Source: Myxococcus vastator (lineage in GTDB: Bacteria; Myxococcota; Myxococcia; Myxococcales; Myxococcaceae). From it: 40,128 nt of DNA. The notes beneath the pieces are model-generated. The model did no database searches and was not told the DNA's origin. It saw only the letters and a program-made list of their open reading frames with translations. The position numbers and the translations under genes are program-made. The stretch is from positions 1 to 40,128 of the forward strand of contig NZ_JAAIYB010000018.1 in assembly GCF_010894475.1 (NCBI RefSeq), written 5' to 3'. Shown here one piece after another: positions 19,746 to 27,563 of this stretch (the stretch's first letter is position 1; each line of letters opens with the position of its first letter).

Positions 19746-20165
19746 ATGGCGGACACCCGGCAGCGCAGCGCACCTTCGAGCTTCTCCCAGAACGAGGCCG
19801 CGGACATCATCCGCGAGGCCACGGCCCGCGCGCTCGCGGGCAAGGACGCGGAGCGCGCGCTCACCCGGGAGGATTTGCTCGCCATGGCCCGGGAGATGGG
19901 CGTGAGTGAAGCCGCCGTGGAGAGCGTGATTGCGTCGCGCGCGGGACGCGACAAGGCGCAGCGCCGCATGCGCAAGGCCTACATGGGCCTTGCGTCACAC
20001 GCGACGAGCTACACCATCGTCATCGGTGGGCTCACCCTCATCGACCTGTTTTCGGGGCCGAGCTGGTGGGTGCAGTACCCCGCCATCGGCTGGGGCATGG
20101 GACTGGCGTTCCATGCCATGGGCACGCTGATGGCGGCCTTCCATCACACGGACAGGCCGCGGTGA
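19746..20165 (+). CDS. 2TM-domain protein
   Basis: 139 residues. The N-terminal half is helical and charged (EAADIIREATARAL, then LTREDLLAMAREMGVSEAAVESVIASR), like the helical segment preceding 2TM domains. The C-terminal half has two membrane helices, about 85-100 and 110-130, with the short connecting loop SGPSWWVQYPAIGW. It fits the 2TM family (PF13239), often found on regulators in the inner membrane; here no regulator domain is attached. Function unknown. It converges on the beta-helix gene, 13 bases apart. Confidence 0.7.
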   Translation: MADTRQRSAPSSFSQNEAADIIREATARALAGKDAERALTREDLLAMAREMGVSEAAVESVIASRAGRDKAQRRMRKAYMGLASHATSYTIVIGGLTLIDLFSGPSWWVQYPAIGWGMGLAFHAMGTLMAAFHHTDRPR

Positions 20166-20178
20166 GCGGGCGGGCGCG

Positions 20179-21240
20179 CTAGCCGATGCGCCGCAGCCCC
20201 GGCAGGTCTTCTGGCCGCAGCGCCCAGCGAGGCACTGGCGGCAGTGACGCCAACGTGCCTGTCTGCGTCGCGGGGAAGCCCTCCACGTGCGCGCCGTCCG
20301 CGAAGGCGCTGCCCTGCTTCACCAGGCTGCCCGCGCCCACGAAGCTGCCGCGTCCCAGCCGCGTCCCGTCACAGAGGATGGCGCCCGGCTCCACCACGGT
20401 GTTCGCGCCCACGTGGCTGCCATGCACCGTGCAGCCCGGACCGATGATGACGCCGTCCTCCAACGTCAGCGCGTGGTCCGACAGCCGGTGCAGCACGGTG
20501 TTGGCCAGCACCTGCACACCCGCGCCGATGCGCACCGGGCCATTGCCGTCCCCGAGGATTTTGACCCCGGGGCCAATGATGCAACCCGGGCCAATGATGA
20601 CGTCCCCCGTCACCTCGGCCGAGGAGAAGAGGGTGGCGGTGGGGTGCACCAGTGGGTGCTTGTCGCGAAACGTATAGAGCTGTCCCATGGGAGCGTCCTC
20701 TGCGCGATCTCTCGCGGAGAAAGCGGTGAGTGGTTGGCCCGGCAGGTCGAGGCTTCCGCCGCGCCGCTTCCGGAGCCGTTCCAAATCATCCGCGGTGGTT
20801 CGGCGGAGAATGCGGCCGGGGCGGCCCACGACGACGGAGTCGTCCGGCACCACGGTGCCCGCTGGAATGAGCGTTCCTTCCCCCAGCAGGCAGCGCGTGC
20901 CGATTCGCGCACCGGGCATGAGGATGGAGGCGCCTCCCACGTCGCAGAGCGCGCCGACCTCCGCGCCCAGCACGACGCTGCGGTGGTCGAGAAAGGTGCG
21001 CTCTCCCACCGTGACGGGGTGCTGCGGCATCCCGATGATGACACCGTTCTCCAACACGGCCGAGCCAGCGCCCAACCGCACGGCGCCGTCATGCGAGCGC
21101 ACCACCGCGCCTTGCGCGATGTTGGCTCCAGGACCCAGGTGGAGAGTACCCAGCACCCGCGCGCTGCTGGAGAGGCTGAAGTGCGCGTCCCCCCCGGCAG
21201 GCACCGCGGGCGCACTTTCGTGCGGCAAGCTGATGGCCAT
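20179..21240 (-). CDS. Fused double left-handed beta-helix protein, gamma-carbonic-anhydrase-like
   Basis: 353 residues made of two similar halves (about 25-150 and 195-330), each a hexapeptide-repeat left-handed beta helix of the gamma-carbonic anhydrase/PaaY type. Known family members are single domains of about 180 residues forming trimers, with metal held by two His of one subunit and one of its neighbour. Against Cam H81/H117/H122, half 1 has G70, H86 and L91, while half 2 has H251, P268 and H273. So each half lacks what the other keeps. It may be an active fused heterodimer or a structural/transferase relative. The ATG at 21240 opens the family N-terminus; 176 bases separate it from the divergent lipoprotein gene. 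Confidence 0.8.
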   Translation of the reverse strand: MAISLPHESAPAVPAGGDAHFSLSSSARVLGTLHLGPGANIAQGAVVRSHDGAVRLGAGSAVLENGVIIGMPQHPVTVGERTFLDHRSVVLGAEVGALCDVGGASILMPGARIGTRCLLGEGTLIPAGTVVPDDSVVVGRPGRILRRTTADDLERLRKRRGGSLDLPGQPLTAFSARDRAEDAPMGQLYTFRDKHPLVHPTATLFSSAEVTGDVIIGPGCIIGPGVKILGDGNGPVRIGAGVQVLANTVLHRLSDHALTLEDGVIIGPGCTVHGSHVGANTVVEPGAILCDGTRLGRGSFVGAGSLVKQGSAFADGAHVEGFPATQTGTLASLPPVPRWALRPEDLPGLRRIG

Positions 21241-21416
21241 TGACGCGGCACCCTACACCCACGCGCGCCGCGGCCCGACGGCCCGACGGCGCAGGTAGGT
21301 TGTCCAGCGTCCGACGGTCGCCGGGCCGGGCCTTGCCCTGGACGCGGTTGTCGCGCCAGCGTCCTGTTCTATGCTTTCGGCATGGTGTCGACGCGGGGAT
21401 GAGAGGGCGGAACGTC

Positions 21417-23267
21417 ATGGCGCGTGCGCGGCGCTCCGCGCGGCCCGTGGGGCTGCTGCCGGTGGGGCTGCTCCTCGTGCTGGGGCTGGCGTCGTGCAAC
21501 ACCGTGGAGGTGCCCGGGGATGAGGTGGCCTGCGCGGGGCTGCGGTGCACCGCGGGCACCTGCTTCTCCAACGCGGGGCAGCCCATGTGCCGCTGCGGGC
21601 CGTGGGAGGATGCCGCGGGGCTGACGTGCTCGGTCGCCGCCTTCAAGCAGCCGGATGACCATGGGGGCGCGCCCGACAGCGCGACGGTGCTGACGCTCCC
21701 CATGTCGCCCCGGGCGGGCCGCATCGAGGAGGGCCTGCGCGAGGAGCTGCGGGACCGGGACGTGTTCGCCATCACCGTGGCGGAGCGCGGCATGTACCGC
21801 TTCTCCTGCACGCGGCTGACGCTGTCGGAGTGCCGGGTGCGGTTGCTGGACACTGCTGGGAACACGCAGGACATGCCCGTCGATGTCGATGGCGCCACGG
21901 TCTTGTGGTTGCCCACGCTCGTCCCGGGCACCTGGTACTTCGAGGTCTCTGGCGGGCGCTCACACGGGCGCTACACGTACCACCTGATGTCGCTGGGCGT
22001 GGACGACCACGGAAATACGTTGGAGGAAGCCACCCTCCTGCGGGAGGGCGCTGGCGCTCCGTTCCCGGTGAGGCTCGCCTCGTCCGCTGACGTGGATGTG
22101 TTCACCTTCCGTTCGCGGGTGGGGCATGGCTACCGCTTCATCTGCGAGCAGGCGCCCGGGCTGCTCCTTCAGATGATGCTGCTGTCCTCTGTCGGCGCGG
22201 TAACGGAGGTTTCGCAGGGCTCGTCAGGGGCGCCGCTCGCGGTGGGCCTGCTGGCGACGTCCGAGCGTGACTGGTTCGTGGTGCTGAGGCCGGAGGGCGT
22301 CACCCCGGTGGACTCCACCTGCCGCTTCGAGGACCTGGGCCCCGATGAGCATGGCGACACGCTGGAGACCGCCACGCCCGTGACGGCGGGCATCCCGGTG
22401 CCAGTCACGCTCCAGTCGCGTGAGGACGTGGAGGTCTTCTCCTTCACGGGGGCGCCCGGGCATGTCTACACGGTGCGGACGGAGGGGGCCGGGCGGTGGT
22501 CGGCCCAGGTGGTGGATGCGAACGGGGGGAACGTGGCCCTGGCGGACACGGACCGGCTGCGGGCCCGAGTGGAGCGCGCCGGGACGTACTACCTCCTCGT
22601 CGATGGCGGCGACCTCTGGGCGCACTCCTTCTCGCTGACGTTGGTGGACGCGGGCGTGGATGACCACGGGGACTCGCCGCAGACGGCGACGCTCATCACG
22701 CCGGGGACCCCGCTCTCGGGCCTCTTCGAGACACCGCAAGACACGGACGCCGTCGTCTTCCAGGCCGAGGACCGAGGCATCTACCTGGCGTCCTACGCGC
22801 CTGCTCCGAACCTGTCCTTCAACCCTCGGGGCGCGGTGGGCATCCTGGAGCTGGGCGGCGGACGCCACCTCTTCAGTGCCTGGAACGCGGCGCCCGTCAC
22901 GATGATGTTCCAACCCCTGAATGGCGCGGAGGCGTTCTCCTTGCTGCTGGAGCACGTGGCCGTCGATGACTACGGCGACCACGCCGGGACGGCCCAGGCC
23001 CTGACGCTGCCGGCCACGGTGTCGGGCGTGGTGCAGACGGCCATCGACGCGGATGTGTTCTCCGTCAGCCTGGAGGCGGGCCGCGCCTACCGGCTGGACC
23101 TGGAGGCCGGAGCGCTCCGCGTGTCGTTCATGGAGCCCGGCGGCCTGCCGTGGGACGCGCGGGACGGACGGTTCGTCGCGGACCGCTCCGGCCTCCATGT
23201 GCTGACCTTCGCCGGCGCCTCCGGCCTGGCGCAGGTCCCCTGGCGCTTCACGCTCCAGGCGGAGTGA
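21417..23267 (+). CDS. Lipoprotein with five PPC-like beta modules
   Basis: 616 residues. The signal MARARRSARPVGLLPVGLLLVLGLASC ends in the lipobox LASC. Next comes a short Cys-rich EGF-like stretch (CAGLRCTAGTCFSNAGQPMCRCG). Five modules of about 110 residues follow, each opening with DDHG/DEHG/DDYG-(N/D)-x-x-x-x-A(T/Q) and containing a D(V/A)xxF strand and a Y-x-L or S-x-L end. This is the pattern of bacterial pre-peptidase C-terminal (PPC) domains, but no peptidase domain is present. It is probably a surface or periplasmic binding protein. A GAGGGCGG site supports the ATG at 21417; an in-frame ATG at 21399 is possible. Confidence 0.8.
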   Translation: MARARRSARPVGLLPVGLLLVLGLASCNTVEVPGDEVACAGLRCTAGTCFSNAGQPMCRCGPWEDAAGLTCSVAAFKQPDDHGGAPDSATVLTLPMSPRAGRIEEGLREELRDRDVFAITVAERGMYRFSCTRLTLSECRVRLLDTAGNTQDMPVDVDGATVLWLPTLVPGTWYFEVSGGRSHGRYTYHLMSLGVDDHGNTLEEATLLREGAGAPFPVRLASSADVDVFTFRSRVGHGYRFICEQAPGLLLQMMLLSSVGAVTEVSQGSSGAPLAVGLLATSERDWFVVLRPEGVTPVDSTCRFEDLGPDEHGDTLETATPVTAGIPVPVTLQSREDVEVFSFTGAPGHVYTVRTEGAGRWSAQVVDANGGNVALADTDRLRARVERAGTYYLLVDGGDLWAHSFSLTLVDAGVDDHGDSPQTATLITPGTPLSGLFETPQDTDAVVFQAEDRGIYLASYAPAPNLSFNPRGAVGILELGGGRHLFSAWNAAPVTMMFQPLNGAEAFSLLLEHVAVDDYGDHAGTAQALTLPATVSGVVQTAIDADVFSVSLEAGRAYRLDLEAGALRVSFMEPGGLPWDARDGRFVADRSGLHVLTFAGASGLAQVPWRFTLQAE

Positions 23268-23274
23268 GCGTGCG

Positions 23275-24381
23275 TCAGGGCAGGCAGATTTCGAAGCCGG
23301 TCCGTCCGGCGGGGAAGGTGTCCCGAGGACGTGAGGCGGGCGTCACGGCGTAGAGGTGGAAGTCGAGCCGTCGCTGGAGGAAGCCCTTCAGCGCGGGCGC
23401 CAGCGGGTCCACTTCGTCCTGGTACAGCGTGAAGAAGTGGAAGCCCTGGCCGTGGAAGTCCGCGTACACCCGCTCCACGAGCGCGTTGAAGATGGCCGGG
23501 TCTTCTCCGCGCACGTGGGTGTTGCAGAGGTAGAAGTAGCGGAAGTCACGGCCCGGCGCGGGCAGGCGCGGCGCGCGGAGCGCGGTGGCCAGCGTGTTCC
23601 ATCCCCACCGCGCCCAGCGCATGCCTCCACGGTAGGCATGGACGCGGTAGCGCTTCACGGCCTCGGGGTTCCAGGCGGTGGTGCAGCCCACCAGCGCGCC
23701 TGCCGCGTCGAAGGCCAGGTAGGTGTCTTCGATTCGCAGCCCGGGCCAGTGGGAGAGGCGGTGCTCCAACTCCCCCGTGTCGAAGCGGTAGCCGAAGGGA
23801 CGGGCGCGGTGGTCGGCGTCCAGCAACGCCGAGACGGCGGGGACGTCCGCGGGCGTGGCGCGCCGCACGGCGAAGGCGCCGCGCTGGGGACGGCGGCGGA
23901 GCAGGAACTGGATGGACACGGCGGAGAAGCGGCGGAGCAGGGCGTAGCGCGGCTGGCTCACGCGCCCGGGGCGCCGCCGCACGAGCGCCTGGAGCGCGGT
24001 GGCATTGGAGGCCATGACGGCCGTGAGGAAGGTGTCCACCCCCAGCCGCTGGGCGCTCTCCTCGAGCATGGGCCCGTAGAAGCGCGCGAGGCCGCGGCTC
24101 CGGCGCGCGGAGAAGCGGGTGCGCAGGTCGCCCAGGTAGCCCACCCGGAACGGACGGCCCTCCAGCCAGCCGTCGCGCACGTGCACGGCGCCCATGCCGT
24201 CCAGCCGGCCTTGCTCGCCGTGGACCCAGACCTCCGTCTCTCCGCGCTGCATGGCGTAGAGGCCGAAGTAGTCGGGCGCTCGCCGCGAGGAGAGGACCAG
24301 GTCGCCCTGCATGGGCACCGCGCCGAACAGGTCGAGCAGCGCGGTGTTGTCGTCACGGGTGGCGCGTCGGAAGTCGCTCAT
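23275..24381 (-). CDS. Double-GNAT acyltransferase-like protein
   Basis: 368 residues with two GNAT-like halves. The first (about 1-150) begins FRRATRDDNTALLDLF and has an acyl-CoA loop region at YLGDLRTRFSARRSRGL. The second starts at FAVRRATPADVPAVSALLD (about 175) and has IEDTYLAFDAAGALVGCTTAW. The second half ends with a long tail (FYLCNTHVRGEDPAIFNALVERVY) and seems to lack a classical acyl-CoA loop. Cytoplasmic. It converges with the PPC-module lipoprotein gene (7 bases) and diverges from the small Cys-rich peptide gene, 74 bases between starts. Substrate unknown. Confidence 0.7.
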   Translation of the reverse strand: MSDFRRATRDDNTALLDLFGAVPMQGDLVLSSRRAPDYFGLYAMQRGETEVWVHGEQGRLDGMGAVHVRDGWLEGRPFRVGYLGDLRTRFSARRSRGLARFYGPMLEESAQRLGVDTFLTAVMASNATALQALVRRRPGRVSQPRYALLRRFSAVSIQFLLRRRPQRGAFAVRRATPADVPAVSALLDADHRARPFGYRFDTGELEHRLSHWPGLRIEDTYLAFDAAGALVGCTTAWNPEAVKRYRVHAYRGGMRWARWGWNTLATALRAPRLPAPGRDFRYFYLCNTHVRGEDPAIFNALVERVYADFHGQGFHFFTLYQDEVDPLAPALKGFLQRRLDFHLYAVTPASRPRDTFPAGRTGFEICLP

Positions 24382-24441
24382 GCGGCGGTGGCGGAGCCTA
24401 CCCCGGCCGCGGTCGTTTGTTGTTAGGCTGGAGGCTCCCCG

Positions 24442-24448
24442 AAAGGAG
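24442..24448 (+). promoter_or_regulatory. Ribosome binding site of the Cys-rich peptide gene
   Basis: AAAGGAG seven bases before the ATG at 24456. It decides the start in favour of MKKNG over the longer frame beginning at 24417, and argues that this very short gene is really translated. Confidence 0.75.
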
Positions 24449-24455
24449 TCACGCG

Positions 24456-24659
24456 ATGAAGAAGAATGGAATTGCGATGCTGATGGCGCTCGGTGTGGGA
24501 CTGACGGCGGGTTTCGGAATGGCGTTCATGCCCTCCACGGCCGAGGCCAACGCGCCGGAGTCCGCGCAGGCCATCTGCGTGCGCAACTCGGACTGTGACT
24601 ACTTCTGCGGTGAGGGCTTCGGGCACTGCATCCGGGGCGTGTACTGCGCGTGCATGTAA
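24456..24659 (+). CDS. Secreted six-cysteine peptide, defensin-like candidate
   Basis: 67 residues: a signal peptide (MKKNGIAMLMALGVGLTAGFGMAFMPSTAEA) and a mature part of roughly 28-36 residues. The last 28 residues hold six Cys in the order C-x5-C-x3-C-x6-C-x5-C-x-C. This is the arrangement of cysteine-stabilised alpha-beta defensins (C-x3-C plus C-x-C), and GHCIRGVYC fits the gamma-core rule G-x-C-x(3-9)-C. Defensin-like peptides are known from the myxobacterium Anaeromyxobacter. The Cys domain itself is about neutral to slightly acidic, unlike classical cationic defensins, so a signalling or inhibitor role is also possible. A good ribosome binding site and a downstream hairpin make it a self-standing gene. 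Confidence 0.75.
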   Translation: MKKNGIAMLMALGVGLTAGFGMAFMPSTAEANAPESAQAICVRNSDCDYFCGEGFGHCIRGVYCACM

Positions 24660-24679
24660 TGGCGTGAAGGGCCTGAAGA

Positions 24680-24712
24680 CCTCGCCAGGGAGCCGGCGGC
24701 TTCCTGGCGAGG
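24680..24712. terminator. Hairpin terminator between convergent genes
   Basis: A perfect 10-bp inverted repeat, CCTCGCCAGG (24680-24689) and CCTGGCGAGG (24703-24712), with a 13-base loop. It lies between the stop of the Cys-rich peptide gene and the stop of the ABC permease gene, so it could serve both. There is no long T-run. Confidence 0.6.
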
Positions 24713-24728
24713 CCGGGCGGCTCCGCCC

Positions 24729-26402
24729 TCACCGCGTGTCCGCGGGCCGCCGCGTCAGCAGCGCGAGCAGGGCCTGTCCCACCACCACCAGCGCGATGAA
24801 GGCACACGCCAGCACCGCGGCGGCGGCGGGGTCCGCGTAGCTCTGGAGTTCGAACAGCAGCGTCCCCAGCACCTCGGTCCCCGCGGGCACCAGCAGGACG
24901 GACATCGTGATTTCCGTCGCGCACGCGAGGAACGCCAGGACGAAGGCCGCGGTGAGCGCCGGCCGCAGCAAGGGCAGGGGCGCATCCACGAAGGCGCGCC
25001 AGGGGCCGGCGCCGCTCACCCGCGCGGCCTCGGTGAGCGAGGCGTCCAGTTGCGCGAGCGCCTCCTCGCTGCTGCGCGCGCCCAGCGCGAGGTACTTCGC
25101 CACGTAGGCGATGAGCAGCAGCCACGGCGTGTGGGCCAGCGCGAGCACGAAGGCGACGCGGTCCATCAGGATGAAGCGCACGTCCCGGGAGAACGCGAGC
25201 AGCAGCGCCAGGGCCAGCACCGTCCCCGGCACCGCGTAGGGCCACACCGCCAGCGCCTCCACGCCCGTGCCCAGGCGGCGCAGCCCGCGTCGCAGTACCG
25301 CCGCCGCGAGCCCCAGGCCACACACCAGGCCCCCCGCGCCCGCCGCCAGCAGGACGCTGCGCCCCGTGGCCCGCAGCGTGCGCGGCTCCAGCAGCACGCC
25401 CGCCCAGTGCGTCAGCGTCAGCGTCTCCCAGGTCAGCGCCGCGCCGAAGCTGCGCTGGAGCGACGTGAGGAGGATGGCCCCCAACGGGAGCAGCACCAGC
25501 GCCGCGGCCGTCAGGCTCACCGCGCCCAGGACGGGCCCGCGTGCGCGCCCCAGCGGGAGGGGACGGGAGGACAGGCCCTTGCCCGCGCTGAGGCGGACGC
25601 GGCCGGCCCGGCCCAGCGCCCACGTCACCCCCATCGCCAGGGGGGCGAGCAGCAGCAGCGACGTCGCCAGTTGCGCGGCGCGCGCCAGGCCCTGGTCACC
25701 GCCCACCAGCACCAGCTCATAGATGCGCGTGGTGAGCACGCGCGTGGGCGGCGAGGCCGACACGCCCAGCAGGTACGGCACGCCGAAGGACGAGGCCGCC
25801 ATGAGGAACACCATGACCGCGCCCGACAGCAGGGAGGGCAGCGCCAGCGGCAGCGTGGTGGTCAGCAGCGCACGGGCCGTCGAAGCCCCGCAGACACGCG
25901 CGGCTTCCTCCACCGCCGGGTCCACCCGTCGCAGGGCCGCCGCGCCCGCCAACAGCACCAGCGGGAGGCCGGACACGCCCTCCACGAAGGCGATGCCCGC
26001 GGGGCCGTAGATGTCGAAGGTGTCAGCGCCGAGCAGCCGGTTGAGGTACCCCGCGCGAGGGCTCGCGAGCGACAACCAGCCCATGCCCCAGATGAACGCG
26101 GGCACGGCGGAGGGCAGGGTGAACAGCACCGTGAAGGCCCCGCGCAGGGGCAGGTCGGTGCGTTGCAGCACCAGCGCCAGCGGTGTCCCCAAGGCGAAGG
26201 CCAGCGCCGCCGCGCCCGTGGCGATGCGCAGCGTGTTCCCCAGCGCCCCACCTTCGGCGAGCAGCCAGCCAAGGCCCCCCGTCCCGGCGGGCCCCAGACC
26301 TCGCCAGAGCAGCGCGGCCACCGGGAGCACGGAGAAGCAGAGCACCGGCACCAGCCACAGGCCGAGCCCCAGCCACTGGGATTTGGACGCCGCCGCGCTC
26401 AT
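24729..26402 (-). CDS. Fbp-type ABC transporter permease (iron-like), two fused permease units
   Basis: 557 residues with about 12 membrane helices in two halves, each with a binding-protein-dependent permease motif: EEAARVCGASTARALLTTTLPLALP in half 1 and EAARVSGAGPWRAFVDAPLPLLRP in half 2 (the EAA loop that contacts the ATPase). This is the FbpB/ferric-iron permease layout. The ATG at 26402 overlaps the stop of the binding-protein gene (ATGA), so the two are translationally coupled. No ATPase gene follows; the next gene converges. The transporter must use an ATPase encoded elsewhere. The substrate is inferred from family likeness only. Confidence 0.88.
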   Translation of the reverse strand: MSAAASKSQWLGLGLWLVPVLCFSVLPVAALLWRGLGPAGTGGLGWLLAEGGALGNTLRIATGAAALAFALGTPLALVLQRTDLPLRGAFTVLFTLPSAVPAFIWGMGWLSLASPRAGYLNRLLGADTFDIYGPAGIAFVEGVSGLPLVLLAGAAALRRVDPAVEEAARVCGASTARALLTTTLPLALPSLLSGAVMVFLMAASSFGVPYLLGVSASPPTRVLTTRIYELVLVGGDQGLARAAQLATSLLLLAPLAMGVTWALGRAGRVRLSAGKGLSSRPLPLGRARGPVLGAVSLTAAALVLLPLGAILLTSLQRSFGAALTWETLTLTHWAGVLLEPRTLRATGRSVLLAAGAGGLVCGLGLAAAVLRRGLRRLGTGVEALAVWPYAVPGTVLALALLLAFSRDVRFILMDRVAFVLALAHTPWLLLIAYVAKYLALGARSSEEALAQLDASLTEAARVSGAGPWRAFVDAPLPLLRPALTAAFVLAFLACATEITMSVLLVPAGTEVLGTLLFELQSYADPAAAAVLACAFIALVVVGQALLALLTRRPADTR

Positions 26403-27442
26403 TGCGAGAAGGCCTGGCGGAAGCGCTCCTTCACGGCGCCGCCCCGCGCGAGCCCGTGTTCGAGCAGCTCGGGTGTCCACGGGCGCGCGCGCTCCAGCAG
26501 CTCGGAGACACCGGCCTCTCCCTTGGGACCCGCGAGCCTGGGGTCCACCGCGTGCATGTCTCCCTGCTCCACGATGATGCGCTGGCCTTCGGGGGACAGC
26601 AGCACGTCCACCACCGCCTTCGCCGCCACGGGGTTGGGCGTCGTCGCGAAGAGGGCCGCGGGGCCGGGGATGACGACGGCGCCATCGGTGGGCCACACCA
26701 CCTGGATGGGACTGCCGCGGGCCTGGGCCGCGAGCGCGTTCTCCAGGAGCAACACGCCCGCATCCGCCTCGCCGCTCTCCACCTTCTGGAGCACCGCCGC
26801 GTTGCCTCCCGCGACGATGGCGCCTCGCTGGCGCAGGCCCGGGAAGAAGGACTCGCCGTGCTTCGCGTCGCAGAACACGGCCCAGGTGAAGGCGGTGCCC
26901 GACGTCAGCGGGTCTCCAATCGCCACGCGTCCCGTCCACGGACCTTCCGCGAGCGCCGCGAAGGAGGTGGGCGGCGGGGGCCCGTCCCTCCGGTGCACCA
27001 GGACCATGGTGGACAGGCGCAGGGCCGCGTAGCGCGCGTCCAGGTCCACCAGGGCGCGGGGCACGCGGAGCACGTTGGGCGAGGCATAGCGGAGCAGGGC
27101 GCCGTCACGGGCCAGTCGCTCGTAGAGGAACGGGTCGGAGGTGGCCAGCAGGTCCGCGCGGATGGCCCCGGCGGCGCGCTCCGCCTCCAGCCGGCTGGCC
27201 ACCTTCTCACTGCCCGCCTGATACCAGCGCACCCGGACGCCGGGCAGCCGCGCCTTCAGCAGCGGCTCCAGCGCGTCCAGGACGTGCCGGTACATGGACG
27301 TGTAGACCCAGACGTCTCCGGAGGGCGTGCCCTCGCGCGCCAGCGTGGGCCCGGCCGAGGGCGCGGCGGACTCGATGCGGCAGGCGGCGAGCAGGACGAG
27401 CGCGGCGGCACCCGCGGCCCGGAGCAGCGTGGGCAGGGACAT
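26399..27442 (-). CDS. ABC transporter substrate-binding lipoprotein (FbpA-like)
   Basis: About 347 residues. The signal MSLPTLLRAAGAAALVLLAACR has lipobox LAAC. The mature part begins with WVYTSMYRHVLDALEPLLKARLPGVRVRWYQAGSEKV, typical of FbpA/Fe(III)-type extracellular solute-binding proteins. GRVAIGDPLTSGTAFTWA and the LLLENALAAQARG region follow. It would capture the ligand in the periplasm for the coupled permease. A GTG at 27463 in frame is an alternative start; neither has a strong ribosome binding site, and the ATG at 27442 gives the cleaner signal peptide. Confidence 0.85.
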   Translation of the reverse strand: MSLPTLLRAAGAAALVLLAACRIESAAPSAGPTLAREGTPSGDVWVYTSMYRHVLDALEPLLKARLPGVRVRWYQAGSEKVASRLEAERAAGAIRADLLATSDPFLYERLARDGALLRYASPNVLRVPRALVDLDARYAALRLSTMVLVHRRDGPPPPTSFAALAEGPWTGRVAIGDPLTSGTAFTWAVFCDAKHGESFFPGLRQRGAIVAGGNAAVLQKVESGEADAGVLLLENALAAQARGSPIQVVWPTDGAVVIPGPAALFATTPNPVAAKAVVDVLLSPEGQRIIVEQGDMHAVDPRLAGPKGEAGVSELLERARPWTPELLEHGLARGGAVKERFRQAFSQ

Positions 27443-27511
27443 GTACCCGCGATTATGCGGCACCCGCGCGCCCTGTCACGCGGCGCGGCCGTCACGCACC
27501 GGAAACGAGAA

Positions 27512-27540
27512 GCCCCTCCGCGCACAGGGCACGGAGGGGC
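27512..27540 (-). terminator. Rho-independent terminator of the diheme cytochrome gene
   Basis: Inverted repeat GCCCCTCCG (27512-27520) and CGGAGGGGC (27532-27540) with an 11-base loop. On the minus strand it is followed by a T-rich stretch (TTCTCGTTT), and it lies 24 bases past the stop at 27564. Confidence 0.65.
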
Positions 27541-27563
27541 CGCTCGTCAGCGCTCGGACGGAC

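Noticed and set aside
25050-27032. 660-codon plus-strand frame opposite the ABC permease and binding-protein genes
   Set aside because: Arg/Gln/His-rich antisense shadow; the minus-strand genes have clear motifs and coupled starts.
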